From Helopsaltes ochotensis (Eukaryota; Chordata; Aves; Passeriformes; Locustellidae), in contig VXBM01000008.1 of the NCBI GenBank assembly GCA_013400155.1, forward strand, positions 1,404,029-1,468,028: 64,000 bases of DNA. The letters run 5' to 3'. Under the pieces are notes generated by a model, which worked only from the letters and a program-made list of their open reading frames with translations, did not search any database and was not told where the DNA came from. Shown one piece after another: positions 39,601 through 54,600 of the stretch. The first letter of the stretch is position 1. Every line of letters starts with the position of its first letter. Position numbers and translations under genes: made by a program.

Positions 39601-42600
39601 TATGTCCGGAATGATGTCTGATACCCACTTTACATGATGCATGTGCTATATTTGCCATAAAAAATGTAGAAAAAAATTACTAACAGTTATATTGAAGTTT
39701 ATGAAAGCTCTGTATATCATATTAGTCTCAGTGAAGCAATGATTCAAGCAAACAAGAGGAACATCTGGAACATGTCTGGTTCTGGAGTTTTCTACCATGA
39801 CTTCATCATGTTGCTTCTGTAGGAATGCAGCAGAATAATAGCTGAGACAATTTTGTTGAATAAGCTATGAGAATCCCAGATGTGAGCATATGCTTTGCAT
39901 TTTTATCGATCAAAATTATACTGTTGTGGGTATAAAATTTCATTTTACAACTCTTCTCTTGAAATCTCCTTTCAAGTAAATGGTTTTTTGGACAGAAGAG
40001 TAACCTAAATGCTAGGTCAGTGTCTATATTAGAATGCAGTATTAATTTTGTGGATGATTTAGACTCCTCAGCTTATAGTGTGAATAATTATTTCCTAAGA
40101 TAATAAGGACAGTTATTGGAAAGGCAATTTCCTAATGTTCCTCATTGTCTTGGTTTAGGAAGATTACCTTATGGATGGTCTATGTACAAAGTCTGCCTTT
40201 GCTAGGAATTTGATGTTAGGTACTAGAAGGCTTGAATATAAAGGTACCCGAAGGCCGTCTTGAAAAAAAGTAATGCAAAATAATAGTAAGCGCTCCAGTG
40301 AGAAGTCATATGCAGTGAAATAATGGTGGCTTTTTGGTTTTAAGCTAAAGCATTAGTTTTAGTGTTAAGTGGTGATCTGGCCAATTGACTGGATTGTTTA
40401 CACAGTTCTGTGCCAAGATCTAGCTTTTGTTCTGCATTTGCTTTGGGTTTGAGAATCACCTGCAATGATCATATTCTTAGGGGAAGGCACTCAGAGCTTA
40501 AAAGATACAACCTAAATGCAAGAGTTGGTGTGACAAGGAATTATGCAGGCAGGCAATTTCATCGTCAAGTTGGGTTAGGAAATCAGTCAGAAGCCCGAAA
40601 AGAGAACCTGGTTCTGTGATAAATTCCTATTTTGAGAACAAAATGGTTGATAGCATGTGAACATAAGTATCAATATAACAAAAGCATATACTAATTAGGA
40701 AAAAAATATATCTAGGAGTTATTTTAGTCAGTGATAAAAACACTGAACAAGATTTTTGTGCCAGTTAGCTATATTCAGAAAGACTACGCACAATTTTTGT
40801 GTGTTCAGTGAAGTTGGTTTCTTGATAGTTTCTACAACAAATTTGTAATAATTCTTAAGAAAGTCTATGTAATGTTTAAATTAATAGTAAAGAAGGAGGT
40901 TTAATTCTTGTTTTATTATTTAATCTTTTATGTATCAGAGTTTCTTAAATTGTTTTATGTGCCAGAGACTTTATTTATCAAAATCCTTCTAGAGTAATTT
41001 GAGGCTGTTTTGTCTTGCAGAGAGGCAAAGCCTAGGCTTCAGAAATAACAAGCAGTTGAGTTGATATAGCCTGCTCTAGTGACTGATCAATATGCTGTAT
41101 TTCCTGCTGGGAAAGATGGAATGCCACTCCTTGTCAATACAACTAGCAGAATCCCTCCTGACAACAAACCTATTTAATGGATAGTCTAATCCTGAGTCTG
41201 CAAACAGGCCTCTAAAATAAAGAATTCTCTCTATTATATATGAGCATTGACCTCATGTATTCAGTCCTGGCTGGAGTCTAGTCTAGATGAGGGCAGTCTT
41301 TGATGCCTCGGAAGGTGTTTGAAGTCAAGGACAAAGTTGACACGTTTTCCACATAGAAGTCAGCAGGATACATAGTGCTGAAATTAGAGTATCTTGTAAA
41401 TATTCTATTTCAGTATGTAAACTATTCCACCATGTTGTGATCAAACATTTTAGTTAGGATTTTCTAAAGGATACAAGTGAATTAGAATTCCAACTTTCAT
41501 AAGTCATCAGTAGGATTAGTCCTGGTAATTCCTGCGGATTCTTTGGAAAAAGTCACACGTGCACCAATCATAAGATGCTCATTTAGACTTTTTGGTCATG
41601 TACTTCTTGAATAACCACTGAAGTGGGCACATATTTGCAGTCAGGAACAGGGATAGTAAATACTTAGAAGCAAGAGATTGATGATTCTGGAAAAAAAAAA
41701 AGATAACTGCTTTCTATAAATAATTACAGTTACAGTGTGGTGAAGTCTCATAACTGACATGACCACAACAAAATAGTCTTACAGTCTTTGTGTTCTTAAT
41801 AATGTAAATCCCAGCAGATGAAATGAAAATCCCTCCTTTATGTAATTTTTTAGTGGAAATAGGTAGTTCTTCACCAAGAATAAGATCTAAAGTAAAAGAA
41901 TAGTCATTGCAATGTAGTATCTTGCTCTAAGAATTATTATTTCTTTACTGTTTTTTTTAAATTTAATTATATAATTCCATTTTAATGGTAATAGCTTTGT
42001 TAAATTAGTAGTAAATAAAAATCATAAAATACAAGTAGATTAAAATATTTTACAGCTTTTGTTCTAGGTGTGAAAGTCTGAGTTCAAGAACGAATCTTCT
42101 TAAAGCATCGTCTTGCTTTACATAGTGAAGTCTAAGTGCTTGTCTGCTTTTTCCAAACAATCCCACTAGATAGTTAGCTGTTGGGATGTTGAAAACACCC
42201 TTAATTTCTTGATGGTTTCTTATAACTTTTCATGTTTTTTATCAGAATGAGTTCAAAATTCAAAAACGGAATAATATTGTACATAAAAGACATTTTTGAA
42301 GTTTATGTATGAAAATGTATCAGGAATTCCAGATCTTTTAGAGATATTTGGATAAAGTGGCAAGACAGATAAATATTGAATATCCAGTAGATTTCCTAGT
42401 GATCAAAGAACTCTTTATAGCATTTTTAAAAACATGACTACTGGGTAAGTTATCTTAAAGGAAATTGAACATTTTAGAAAATTTCCAGATAAGAGTAGTG
42501 AGCTCTTAAATTATGTTCTTTTTGTACCTAAAACATATAGTAACCTTTTGGTTGAATTATAAATTTCATTTTGTTTGTCAACTGTGCAGCACTGCCGCCA

Positions 42601-45600
42601 TGGAATTTGTGTGAGCAGAGAAATGGAGCTGCGTCCTGTAGATGGAGAATGGGGACCATGGGGACCTTATAGCTCATGTTCAAGAACTTGTGGAGGTGGA
42701 ATCAAGAGCACTACCAGGCTGTGTAATCGACCAGAGTATGGTTTTTTATTGTGTTTTACATTTTTTTATTATGTTTTAAGGTGTTCTACATTTACGTAAT
42801 GAAGATATTAAAAATTATGTATTGGCTCAAAATAAAATAGAGGTATTGTGGGCTGTGCAGATCAGTTTGAAACACCAATAAAAATGCTTTCCATGTTTGG
42901 AAAGAGATAAGTTACAGACTCTAATATGCAGAAGACTTTTAGATTACTCATGTCTTTCAGCAATATTATCCATTCTTGCAGATGTTTCTAAAAACTTAGT
43001 TTGGCAGGGTCTAGGTTTTTTCTAGGTTTACTTTAATTTTTGAGGTTTCTTTAAACATCAGATGCTTTCTTTGCAGTAAGAACTGCAAAAATAAATATAT
43101 CTATTCTCTACTAATCTCTAGTGAAACCCTTGATTTGCTTTGCTTCAAGGCTTTTTCACAACATCACCACCAGTAACAACCCCTCTGGTTATAACAGAGG
43201 CATTTAAAACTTACCTTTATAACTAGAAAAGTACATTGAATAATTCCATGTGGTTTTTGTTCTCTGTAATAAAAGTCAAGGGAACTTTAACTTGTCCAGA
43301 AGCAGAACCACTGCTGGTGCCTGAGTAGTTTCAGGGTTTTTCTAGGAAGCCATGTCAGCTTGATATTATCAGCAGGATAAATGAACTTTAATCAAATGGC
43401 CCAGGTTACTTTATTTTCTCTGATAAGTAAGAGGCAGTAGACTAGATTGCCATTAGATAATGCCTCTTCCAGTCTTTAGGGATTGATATTATAAATATGC
43501 AGTTGATCTATTCTTTTTTTTCTTCCCCAAGAAGATACTAATACTGAATTATTTTATGTCAGGATTTATAACTGTTAAAATTTATTTTAGACCATACAGT
43601 AAGTGGAATATTTTCCACAATCTTCCCTTTTTATTCTTTTGATCCCTGTAGTGAAACCAGTATTAGGACTACTGAAAAGACTGTGCCAGCTCCTAGCTGT
43701 CTCTTTCTTTTTAACTCTGTAAAATAATAATTTTAAATTACTGAGGGAGGTGCTGCTTGTGTAAAAATATGACTGTAATCTCAGCTGAATTGATAAAGGC
43801 ATTAAAATTATTAATGCTTTTACCCAGGCAAAATAGTTATAGCTGTAAGAGAAGTAAAAATAATAACGCATTAATGAACATCTGTAGCAAGATTACCACC
43901 TCAGTATTTTGCAAGGATTGGGTTTATTTTGGGAATGACTGAATGCACAGTAAAAGCTGAGTGTGTGTGTTAGTCAGTTACACAGCTGACAGATGCTGTG
44001 TGAGATTTTCCTCTTTAATCAGTGGCTGAGGCTGCTTTTCATGGAAAACAGCAATTTTAGAAAATGAGTGTGTCTACATTTACCTTTCTTTTAGGCCAAA
44101 AAATGGAGGAAAGTACTGTGTTGGTCGCAGGATGAAATTTCGGTCATGTAATACTGATTCATGTCCAAAAGGCAAAAAAGATTTTCGGGAGCAACAGTGC
44201 TCTGAATTTGATGGCAAACATTTTAATATCAATGGTCTTACCTCTGCTGTTCGCTGGCTTCCAAAATACAGTGGTAGTAAGTAACTACACATCTTTTCAA
44301 TTAACACAATGAAAATGCTACTTGAAATAAATTTTAAAACCGACAAGAAACCTCTTGGATTTTCTTTCCAGTTTCTATGAAAGATCGCTGTAAACTTTTT
44401 TGCCGAGTTTCTGGAACAACTTCCTACTATCAGCTGAAGGACAGAGTTGCTGATGGTACTCCCTGTGGAGCAGAAACCAATGACCTTTGTGTTCAAGGCT
44501 TATGCAGGGTATTTAAATCTAAACTTATTAATTATTAAAATAAATTTTAAAAGGTGGTAAAGTAGATATTAAATATTAATACAAATAAACATTACTGAAA
44601 ATATTATGTTCTGAGTTCACTTAAGCTAATTTTATTACCTATCAAATTAAAGATCTGGAAATGGAAGCAATTAAGTTAAGAACATATAGCTGAACCTGAA
44701 GACCCACAGTCTTGCCTCATTAAGCCTTATATGAGAAAGAGTTAATATTGTTCAAGTGAGCAGTGAGATCCAAAATGAGCACAAAGGGAGGAAAGAAGCA
44801 TGCTGTGTGATTATTAACATTGTATTTCTGCTACCAAAGAAGTAAATAGTAGAAAATCCAGGGGTAAATAGATTATGTAATTATTACTTTACTGTAAAAT
44901 GAGGCGGAACTGACCCTTAAATCAGTTCAGCACTCTTTACTTAGTAACAGTTATGGCACTGCCATGAGAGTTTGTTGGGAGAAGCAAGGTGCTGTATTTT
45001 AACAATTCAAGACTTTTTTGTCAAGCCTTGTTGAGGTTTTGCTGATTGCAGTGAAACTGAGAAAATTCAGAATAGGGAGAAAATATAACATTATTTTTTT
45101 TATACGGTTGAATAAAGAGGAAATGCCAAAGAATTGTCCTATTTATCATAGTTCAAAAAACCCCTGGAAGTTTACTTAAAGATACATAAACAAAAATTGT
45201 TCTTATGTTAGTTTAACCAGAACAGTCTATGTGTATTTCTTTGCTTCTTTTCAGTAATGACAGACTTTAAATGAGTTGATGGCCATGTATATATACATAC
45301 TGCTTTTAGACTTCCAAGACTTTTAATGTAAATGCAAATTAAAATTTATAAATTATGTTGATTTTTAAAATTCAAAATCTTTATGTACTCTTATGTATTC
45401 TTATGCAGTTCTTGACATATGGAGTATATTGGGATTGCACCATTTTATTTTGCCCTTGCATTGCAGAATCCAAAACCATTGATGGCTTTTAATGAATTGC
45501 CAAGGAAGACTAGATATATACAGTGAACAACAATATTTTGGATAGTGGGAAGCTTACATTACTTATTTTCATTGTTTTCTATTCAGCTGAATGACAAAGG

Positions 45601-48600
45601 GCCTTTTTATTTTTCTTATTTTTTGTAGCAAGCAGGCTGTGATCATGTTTTGAATTCAAAGGCAAGGAGAGACAAATGTGGCATTTGTGGTGGTGATAAT
45701 TCTTCATGTAAGACACTTGCAGGTACTTTCAACAGTGCTCATTATGGTATGTTTGTTTTGCTTTTTTTTAATCTTAATGCACATTTCACTATGGCTTAGA
45801 AATCATTCTCTACATTTAAGGAAGCAGGGTTTCAGTGTATGATTGTTAGGGCCTCTATCAACAAAAAATATCTCTGATTTTCAGTCACATTCCCTCTCAA
45901 GGATGCAGAGGCAAACACTATGACATACTAAACCATTCAAGTGAAAAAAAATCTCCTCAAAGGTCAAAGCCAAAAATTAAAGACATTATGAGAGTAAAAG
46001 TACTTTAAAAGGATGAATTCTTCCTCCTTTGTACTTTGCATTCTCTGGTCTGAAACTTTGCAGATGAAGGACATATTCCAATGTCTTGCTTTGGTTGTGT
46101 GAAGAGATAGCAAGAAGTTTGTGTTGTGAGCAGCTGATGAGGTTCCTTTTCTCTTGAGTGAAAAATATATCCTGTGAAATGTGAACCTCCTCCTTCCAGA
46201 GAGCAGGGGTAACATTATTTATGGGTTTTTTTCCTCCTCATTGACAGGTAGTGAATGAGAATAACCCTGGTATTTCTTATTTATTTGATTTAGTTTCTCT
46301 AATAGAGCTACTGATAGTTCTTCTCTATGTAGTCTTTCCTGTGAAGTATGGAGAGACTACTGTATGTGTGTAGCAGTGCAGTTAAGTAGTGAGAGCATAA
46401 AGCATAAGGACAGAAGTCTCCAGGTTAATATCAGCCTAGAGGCTCCTTTGTTCCACTTCACTGGCTGAAAGAGACCACAGGTGAAGTGAAAATGATACCT
46501 GGAGAGCTGCCAATAAGGATCTTCATAGAATAAAGGGATTGTTGCTGAAGAGAAAAGTATGCCAGGTATCCTGTTGGATTTTCTTTTCCCCTGGCAGAAG
46601 GCACACACCCATCAAAAATTACCAAAAAATTATACACCTACCCTTCCCATACAAATACATGTATTTTTTCTTGTCTCTGTCCTAAGAAGTTGCTTATAGT
46701 TGCACATGGATTTTGTCACACACACATTTGTTACAAGTCAAGTGACCTTGTGAAACTGCCATTATGAAAATATGGTCAAGAGTGTCACTCCCTCCTGTTT
46801 AATGACTTCCCATTGTCATAGACTTATTTGCTTCGAATTGGAGGGGAAAAAAACCCCCATGTTTTGGGATGAGGAAAATCTTGAGTTATTATTTGGTTTT
46901 GTAGTTAGTAGAATGTTGCAAATCATGTTCAAGGTCTTGAATTATAGCATATAAGAGATAATACTGTTACACCAATGAACAGTATGCTAAACATTTGGGA
47001 TTATCACAGGGTTATCAAGTAGGAAACAAGAAATTGTACTTAGTTGATCACTAAAACTCCAGTGCCCATAGGAAGTTTAAGACATGCCTAGGCTAATGAC
47101 TGAAGGCATTGTCTGAGGAGATACTATTTTCCAAAAAAATTCTAGGATCACAAGCTAAGTATGCTGATGTGCACTTGATATTTTTCTTTTAACTTCATTT
47201 GGTTCCATTTCAAACTGAAACGAGCCATTTTACTAAGGCAAAATTTGGAATTTGTAATAGCAGCCCATGATGTGTGCTTATATTCATGCAGTTATGATGT
47301 TGTCAGTAACTGTAATTGTAACAAGTAACTGTGTAAACAATGGCGAAGAAATAATCAAAAAATCAGTACAGCAAAATACTAATTTACTTGGCTTCCATTT
47401 TAGGAGATGGTAATCTAATTATGTACACATTATTACTATGTTGCCTATTATTATTGCATCAAATTAGAGTATCTGAGGCTTTCCTGGACAATGGTCATTC
47501 TCAGTGTCCTAGTATGTGATTTATTCTCTTTGTGTATCCTTGACAGCATGCTATGCAATTTTGTTCATAGTTTCCTCCTGTATTTTGTCTTCTTTAATTC
47601 TATTACCACAAGGTCTTCAGTGTATGGGATGAGGGGCTTTTTTAACTGTGTTTTGGTTTTCTTCCCAGTATGTTGAAAGATTGACAAACCTTGTATTTAT
47701 CCAGAGCATGCATCTTGTCAATTTGCAATTGCAGTGCTGCCCCCAGCTGGTAAATGTGATGGACCTGTAATTAGATTAAATCTTCATTTAAATGCATGGC
47801 ATAGTTTTAATAGATTAAAAGCACTTGGAAGTTAATGAATTATGAAATTTGTCATGGCTTAACCCCAGCTGGAAACACACAGCCTGTCACTCATTCACTG
47901 CCTCCCAGTGGGATGGGAGAGAGAACTGGAAGAATAAAAGAGAAAACTCAGATGGTTCAGATAAAGACATAATAGGTAAAGCAAAAGCTGTGCACACAAA
48001 GCAAAGCAAGAATTGGTTCACCACTTCCCATGGGCAGGCAGGAAAGAAGGGCTCTGTCATTCATGCCAGTGAATTGGGAAGACAAATGCTATCACTCTGA
48101 ACATCTCCCCCTTCCTTCTTTCCTCAGTTTTATGTGCCCAGCCTGAGGCCATATGGTCTGGGATATCCCTGGTCAGCTGGGGTCCATCTGTATCCCCTCA
48201 CAACCCCTTGTGCACCCCCAGCCTCCTCACTGAAGGAGTGGGGTGAAAGGCAGAAAAGGCCTAGACTCTCTAAGCTCTGCTTGGCAATAACTAGAACATC
48301 CCTAAATTATCAACATTTTCCAGCACAAATCCAAAAACATCCCCTACCAGCTACTGTGAAGAAAAGTAACTCTATCCCAGTCAAACCCAGTACAAAATGA
48401 AAAGGCTGGTGCCATTTAAATTTTTACCCACAGAGGTACATCAACTAAAGCCACAGTAATATTGTTAAACATAGTGAAATAGGTGGAAAAATTATCAAAA
48501 TTGTTATTAATAGCTCAAGCTACATATTTGTATTTATTATTTGTTTCCAATATTTGCTGCATTCAGTTTTTCTCAGCCGTAAGTATCCTTTTGAATTCGT

Positions 48601-51600
48601 GGTTAGCATCTGTAAGAAATGTTTGGATTTTTTAACCTAAGTTTATGTACAGTGCATCTTTTTTAAAAAGCAGATCTTGATGCACCTTATTTTGTTACCT
48701 GGTGGCAAGGCTACCATAATATTACTTGGAGATATGAGAAGATGGTGACTCATTTGCGAAGCATTTGTATTTTGAAGGGAGTGAACTCAGTATTTTAAGC
48801 AGAAGAAGGTGGATCAAGCATTACTAGTTTAACATCTGTATCTACCTATGCATATGGCCTGCAACACTGCAATATTTTAGTATTTAAGACTCATTCTTTA
48901 GTATTCCGTCTTGAAATACTCTTGTGAGAGAAAAGCTACTTCAGTCATGTAAACAGGGAATGGAAATATTTCATGTTAAGTGACTTACCCCAATTTCTGT
49001 AAAAGCTTAAATTTTGAGTAGTCACAGTGTTTCCTGAACTCATCTTGATATACTTGACTGCTTCCTAGAGTAGTTCTGCTTTCTGGGGATTTTTTCTGAG
49101 TAGATTGAGCTCATGTTGGTGGTAAAGAATTGAATTCACATATCTGAACACAGAACCTGACACTTCCTAACACGTGAAGGCATTCAGTATTGGTTGTCTC
49201 TGGTGCACTGTATTGTTTTGTGAATGAAAACGTATTTCCATATTTACTAGTAGTTGACTATTTTTGTATATAATTAATTTGCAGGTTACAATGTTGTAGT
49301 AAATATTCCCAAAGGAGCAACAAACATTGATATTCAACAGCACAGCTACTCAGGGAAACCAGAAGATGACAACTACCTTGGTAAAAGCCTCCAGTGTACA
49401 ACATTGATGGATAGGTTTTGTGCTTTTGACAGAGATCTGTTCTGGATATACATTATGAGAAATCTAATAAAGACGTTGGAGAAAATATCTAATTATTTTT
49501 TATATTCATTGGCCTAAGTCTCTCTGTAGAAAACTAGTATATAAAGATGCTGTTAAGGTTTCTAGTTCTTAGATGAGTGTGTTTATTCATCAGAGAATAA
49601 GAATTATAGCACCTTTCATCATTTTGTCAATTTTTTACTTTGTTGTCACAATGTTAGAGTTGGAATGCCACAAGTGAACTCGGGACTAATGCAGATATTT
49701 GTTGTTTAAAATCTTGGAAGCATACAGTTCGTTTATGAACAAAGCAGTCTGACTATCAGCAAATTTACCAGTTGTCTTGTATATCTCTTTTTCTATTATG
49801 TCTGGGATGTAAAAGGTGGCAAGGTCAACACATGCTGATAGATTTGCAAGTGTGTGTAGGCAACAAAGAATTCATAAGTACATCCTACCAAAAATCTTTG
49901 TTGTTCTGTTTCACAGTAGTTATGTTGTATCTGAAGTGCCTAGAAAAAATATTAAAGTGTCTTTGTCTTCTGTCTCTTCTTCTGTTATCATCCTAGCCAA
50001 CAAACTTCAGAATTCTGAAACTGTTTTCCTTGTCACTTGTTACCCAGAGACAATGCTCGCCCCCTGACATTAGCTTCCATTTCAAATGTAGGAATGCCTG
50101 AATGGCATCTTGTACAACCAATTTTACCTTATTTTAAAATATTTTAAAATTTTTTAAAAATGTTTAACTTATTATTAATCTTTATTATTGCAAATAGGTC
50201 ATTGGATTAAATGGCTATCACAAATGCTTAGTAATTTATTTTTATTTTCAAGTTTACTTTTAAAACCCACTTCACGAGAAGTAGCTGTAGCAAATACAAG
50301 GATGAGGGTTGTAGAAAAGGGCAGAAATACCAATAATTATTGTTTCCTTCTGTGGTAGCAGAACCTACCCAAATTTAAAAGTCAGGACTGCAGTTAGCCC
50401 TTCAGCAGAATAGATATTATTTAATTACTATAATGCAGAGAAAATCCATGGCTTACAAAATCCATGACCACTGCTCAGGTGAAAGCTACTGATGATAAGG
50501 ATTGAATTCATAAATTTGAACTGTTTGATACAAATTTTTGCATTGACTAAAATAAAGCTACATATTGGTGATGTTTTATTGATAGAGCCTTTTAACTAAA
50601 TAGATTTCCAATCTTTTATTTCACAGCTTTATCAGATACCCACGGAAATTTTATCTTGAATGGAAATTTTGTTGTAAGCATGTCAAAAAGAGAAATCAAT
50701 ATACAAGGAGCCATTTTTGAGTACAGTGGTTCAAACAATACAATAGAACGAATTAACAGCACTGATAGAGTTGAAGAAGAGCTAACCTTACAGGTCCATG
50801 TTTACTTTTCTCATATTTTTGAAAATTTCCTACATGATCATTATGTTCATAATTTTATGTTCAAATTCACTGAAAAACAGCTGTCATTTTATCTCAATCA
50901 AGGTTTTGTGTGTAGGGAATTTGTACAACCCTGATGTGCGTTATTCATTCAATGTCCCAATAGAAGATGGAAGTGATCTGTTTACATGGGATCCTTATGG
51001 ACCCTGGCAAGACTGCAGCAGGATGTGCCAAGGTACTGTGAAGTATTTTTTCCACCAGAACCAAAGACCTGATGGGATTAAGTTCTCTGACATTTCACCA
51101 TTACTAGTAAGGAAGAAACTTGTTACCCTCAGTAAGCTTTAAGTTCACAGAGCCTTTAAGGACAGAATAGCTTCTGATTTTTGTTTTTGCTATTTTTAGT
51201 ACTTATGCAGTACCATTCTCTATTCAAATCTACCTTTGGAGACATAGGAGCCATTTATTAAAAAAAGGTTGAATCAAATCTGATACATTCTTATAAAGTG
51301 GTATTGTATGTCTATCAATATTCATTAGGCTTCCATTCTACCATTTCCAGGTGATCACTGTTTTTTCTGGTGTCTTTCATACTCACTTATTTGTCTTTTT
51401 TTGGTTATCTGCTACATGGGACCAAGCTGTTTAAAGATATATTTGACTATTTTTAACTGTTACTCTCTAGGCCATTCCAGTAAAAAAATAAAGCCACAGC
51501 ATTTATGAAATGTGTATATATAAAATGTATGTACACAGATTTTTGACAAATACTCCTATTAGTGGATGCTAGAAAAACCTGAAAATATGTGATGGTGAGT

Positions 51601-54600
51601 TTCTTCTGATTTTGAGTCAGGCTATATACATGCTCATGTGCTAGAGAAGCAGAACAGCTGTCAACTGTGGTATTTTTTCTAGAACTCCAGATCTTTTAAG
51701 TATCCTGTTGTCATATTTTCTGTTTCCTTAAGGGAAAGGATCACAAAGTCTAAGTTAACCTGGTAGTTTAGGAAATACATTAATTAGCAGGACATAGATG
51801 GTGCATTTGGAATACTTAGCCTGATGAGTAAATGGACTGTTGCACTTTTGTAGTTCTCTGGAATTTGATATCCTGAGACCACTGTAGGACAGCATGGAGG
51901 TGGAAAAGGTTGTTTTCCACCTGGAATGTAGTGGGCTGTACAAAGGAGCTTGTTTGTGCAGACTCTGCTGTATACAGCAGTTTGTGTTAATGGGGTATCT
52001 CAGTCCCTAAATGATGAATGGAATCCATAAGGCAGTCTTATTTTAGCCATTTATTTACTTCTTTTGATGCTTTTTCAAGGTATTCGAAGAAGAAGAATGA
52101 CATGTATACGTAAAAGTGATCATGTGGTAGTGCCTGATCAAAGATGTGAACTTGTACCCGCTGTACCAAGTGTCTTTGAGGAGTGTAATACAGAGTGTGA
52201 ATTAAGGTAAAAAAGGTTCCTAACTGGTGGAGTTATTGTGGTCTTACATGATTTTATTGATTGACATTGAAACAAGGTAATTCAGATTGCTTTGTCCTCT
52301 TTCCTCCCATCTCTCTCTACCTTTATCCTTCCCATCTCTCTCCTTGTTTTCCTCAAATCTGTTGGTGTAATGGCTTTATACATGATATTTACACCTTCAA
52401 CTCCATGTAGAACTAGGGTACTTTTCTAATTTTTATTGGTAAAATACAAAAATCTCTTGTTAGAAGTGTGAATCTGTTCTGTATATTCTGGCACAAAAAC
52501 CTGTATAGCTGCATGAAATACATTTTCCACCAGAATTGTACCCACAACTGGAACTAATTTGAAACAGACTTGTTTTTTTGCACTCCAAGATAGCCCACAC
52601 TGAAATATTCAGAGGATGAAGAGTTAGAATTATAGCTTACATTTTTCAAAGCCACCTAGGAGATAAGGACAAAAGATCCTTTAAATTTAAAAAGTTCTTT
52701 TAAGCCTGTGTGACAAATTCTTTTATATTGCTTTGAAAATCCAGTTGTGAGATAGGGTTAACAGTTTTATTTGTTCCCTAAAATGCATATCTATATTTAC
52801 ATTACAATTCTTGGTACATTCTCTGAGTGCTTTAGTTGCCATGGTCATATTTTTTAGAACATATTTAGCTTTCTACACCAGTTTGTCATTTTAGGTGGCA
52901 CAGTGTTGGCAAAAGTGACTGTACATCAAAGTGTGGCCCAGGACATCGGTCTATTGAGATCCACTGCATAAAGTATTCTATTTCAAGAGGACTCAGTGCC
53001 CCAGTGGATGATAAGTACTGTGCTGATCAGAGGAAACCAGCAGCCAGAGAGCCTTGCCATGGTGACTGTATGCTAAGAAGTTGGCACTACACAGAATGGT
53101 CAGAGGTACAGATTTAAAACTTTATAATTGTGCCGTTACAGTTCCGGTTAGCATTCATACCAAATTTTTATCCCTCTGCATTTTTTTAGTTTAATGACTA
53201 TAAAGAAACAATGCTTGACAAATACAGATATGTAGAATCAGCTAATACCAACCTTTATATTTCAGCAAGTTCCTTATATTTTTGTAAGAATAGGTAGCTT
53301 GGTTTTGGATGTCAGCAGTGAAGATCTTGTAATTAGGCGTGTATATTTTAGTCATAATAATTATAAATAATAATAATTTAGTTTTGTACAATTTTGATTT
53401 TGTTCTTCATTAGAGTTTTATCTTGGAACTATTATACAAAGTGCTGAATTTATCTTGAACATATTAGCATTCTGTGGATTTAAATGGAAGACACTTTTGT
53501 CTGGCACAACCATTAACATCTTTTACCTTTAAGACTGATAATTTATTTTATTGGTTTTATTGTATTCTGTTTCCTATTTCGTAACTATGGACCACAGTGT
53601 TCCAGGAGTTGTGCGAGAGGTGTCAGAACCAGAGAAGCTTTTTGTATGAACAACCTGGGTCGTCATCTTCCTGACAGAGAATGCCAGGAACTTCCAAGAG
53701 TTGTAACTCAGAGTTGCAATGAATTCTTATGTCCAAGTTGGTTGGTTTCTGACTGGAGTGAGGTAATGAAACTGTGTAAAACTTAAAGTATATTTGGTCC
53801 TGGTCATCAATATTAAAATAAGCTGTTTTAGGTGTCATGGGGTTTTATTTTATTTTAAGCCATGTGGTTATGAAAGTTCTGAAGTCCTATGATTTGTCTG
53901 ATACACATCACACATCTATGAATGGCATAAGAACTTCTGTAAAACACACCTAGAATTTATTTTTCTCCTTAATTTTGTTACATTAAAAGAGGTAGTGAAA
54001 ATACGTAAAATAAATGTATTTGCAGTAATATGCATACCTTCCTTTTTTATGAAGCAATGAGAACTAGACAGCCACCTGTTTAATAGAATTATATTAATTT
54101 TATTATAGGTTAGATGGATATAAAAGAATTGTGGACAATTTAGACATCTTTCCAATGAAAGCTGTGATATATGTGCTATTATTGTATTGGAAATAAATTA
54201 TTTGCACATAGTTTTCATTATTTGTAGCTTTAGAATCTGAATAGTAATTTCTTTGTGTTAGCATTTGAGTTGAACTTAACAGGAAATAAAAAGTTCATTA
54301 AAAAACAGGGGGTTTTGGACTACTCACATTCATGGAACATTCCTGTTATTTATGTGATTTTTAAAATCCAACAAGTTGCTAAAAAGAAATTGAAGCCATT
54401 AATGCAGATCATGTCTCTGCAAACTGATGTTTATGATAATTTTACAGTGTCCTGTGACATGTGGCAAAGGAATGAAACATCGTCAAGTCTGGTGTCAACT
54501 TAATGATGAGCAAGTGAGAGATGATTTCTGTAACCCAAATGACAGACCAGAATCAGTAACAACGTGTGAACCTCATGAATGTGCATCTTGGCAAGTAGGG

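Noticed and set aside
50798..51142. Frame running from before to beyond exon 18
   Set aside because: Only 50903-51032 carries ADAMTS20 protein; the rest is intron reading with a good donor at 51033.
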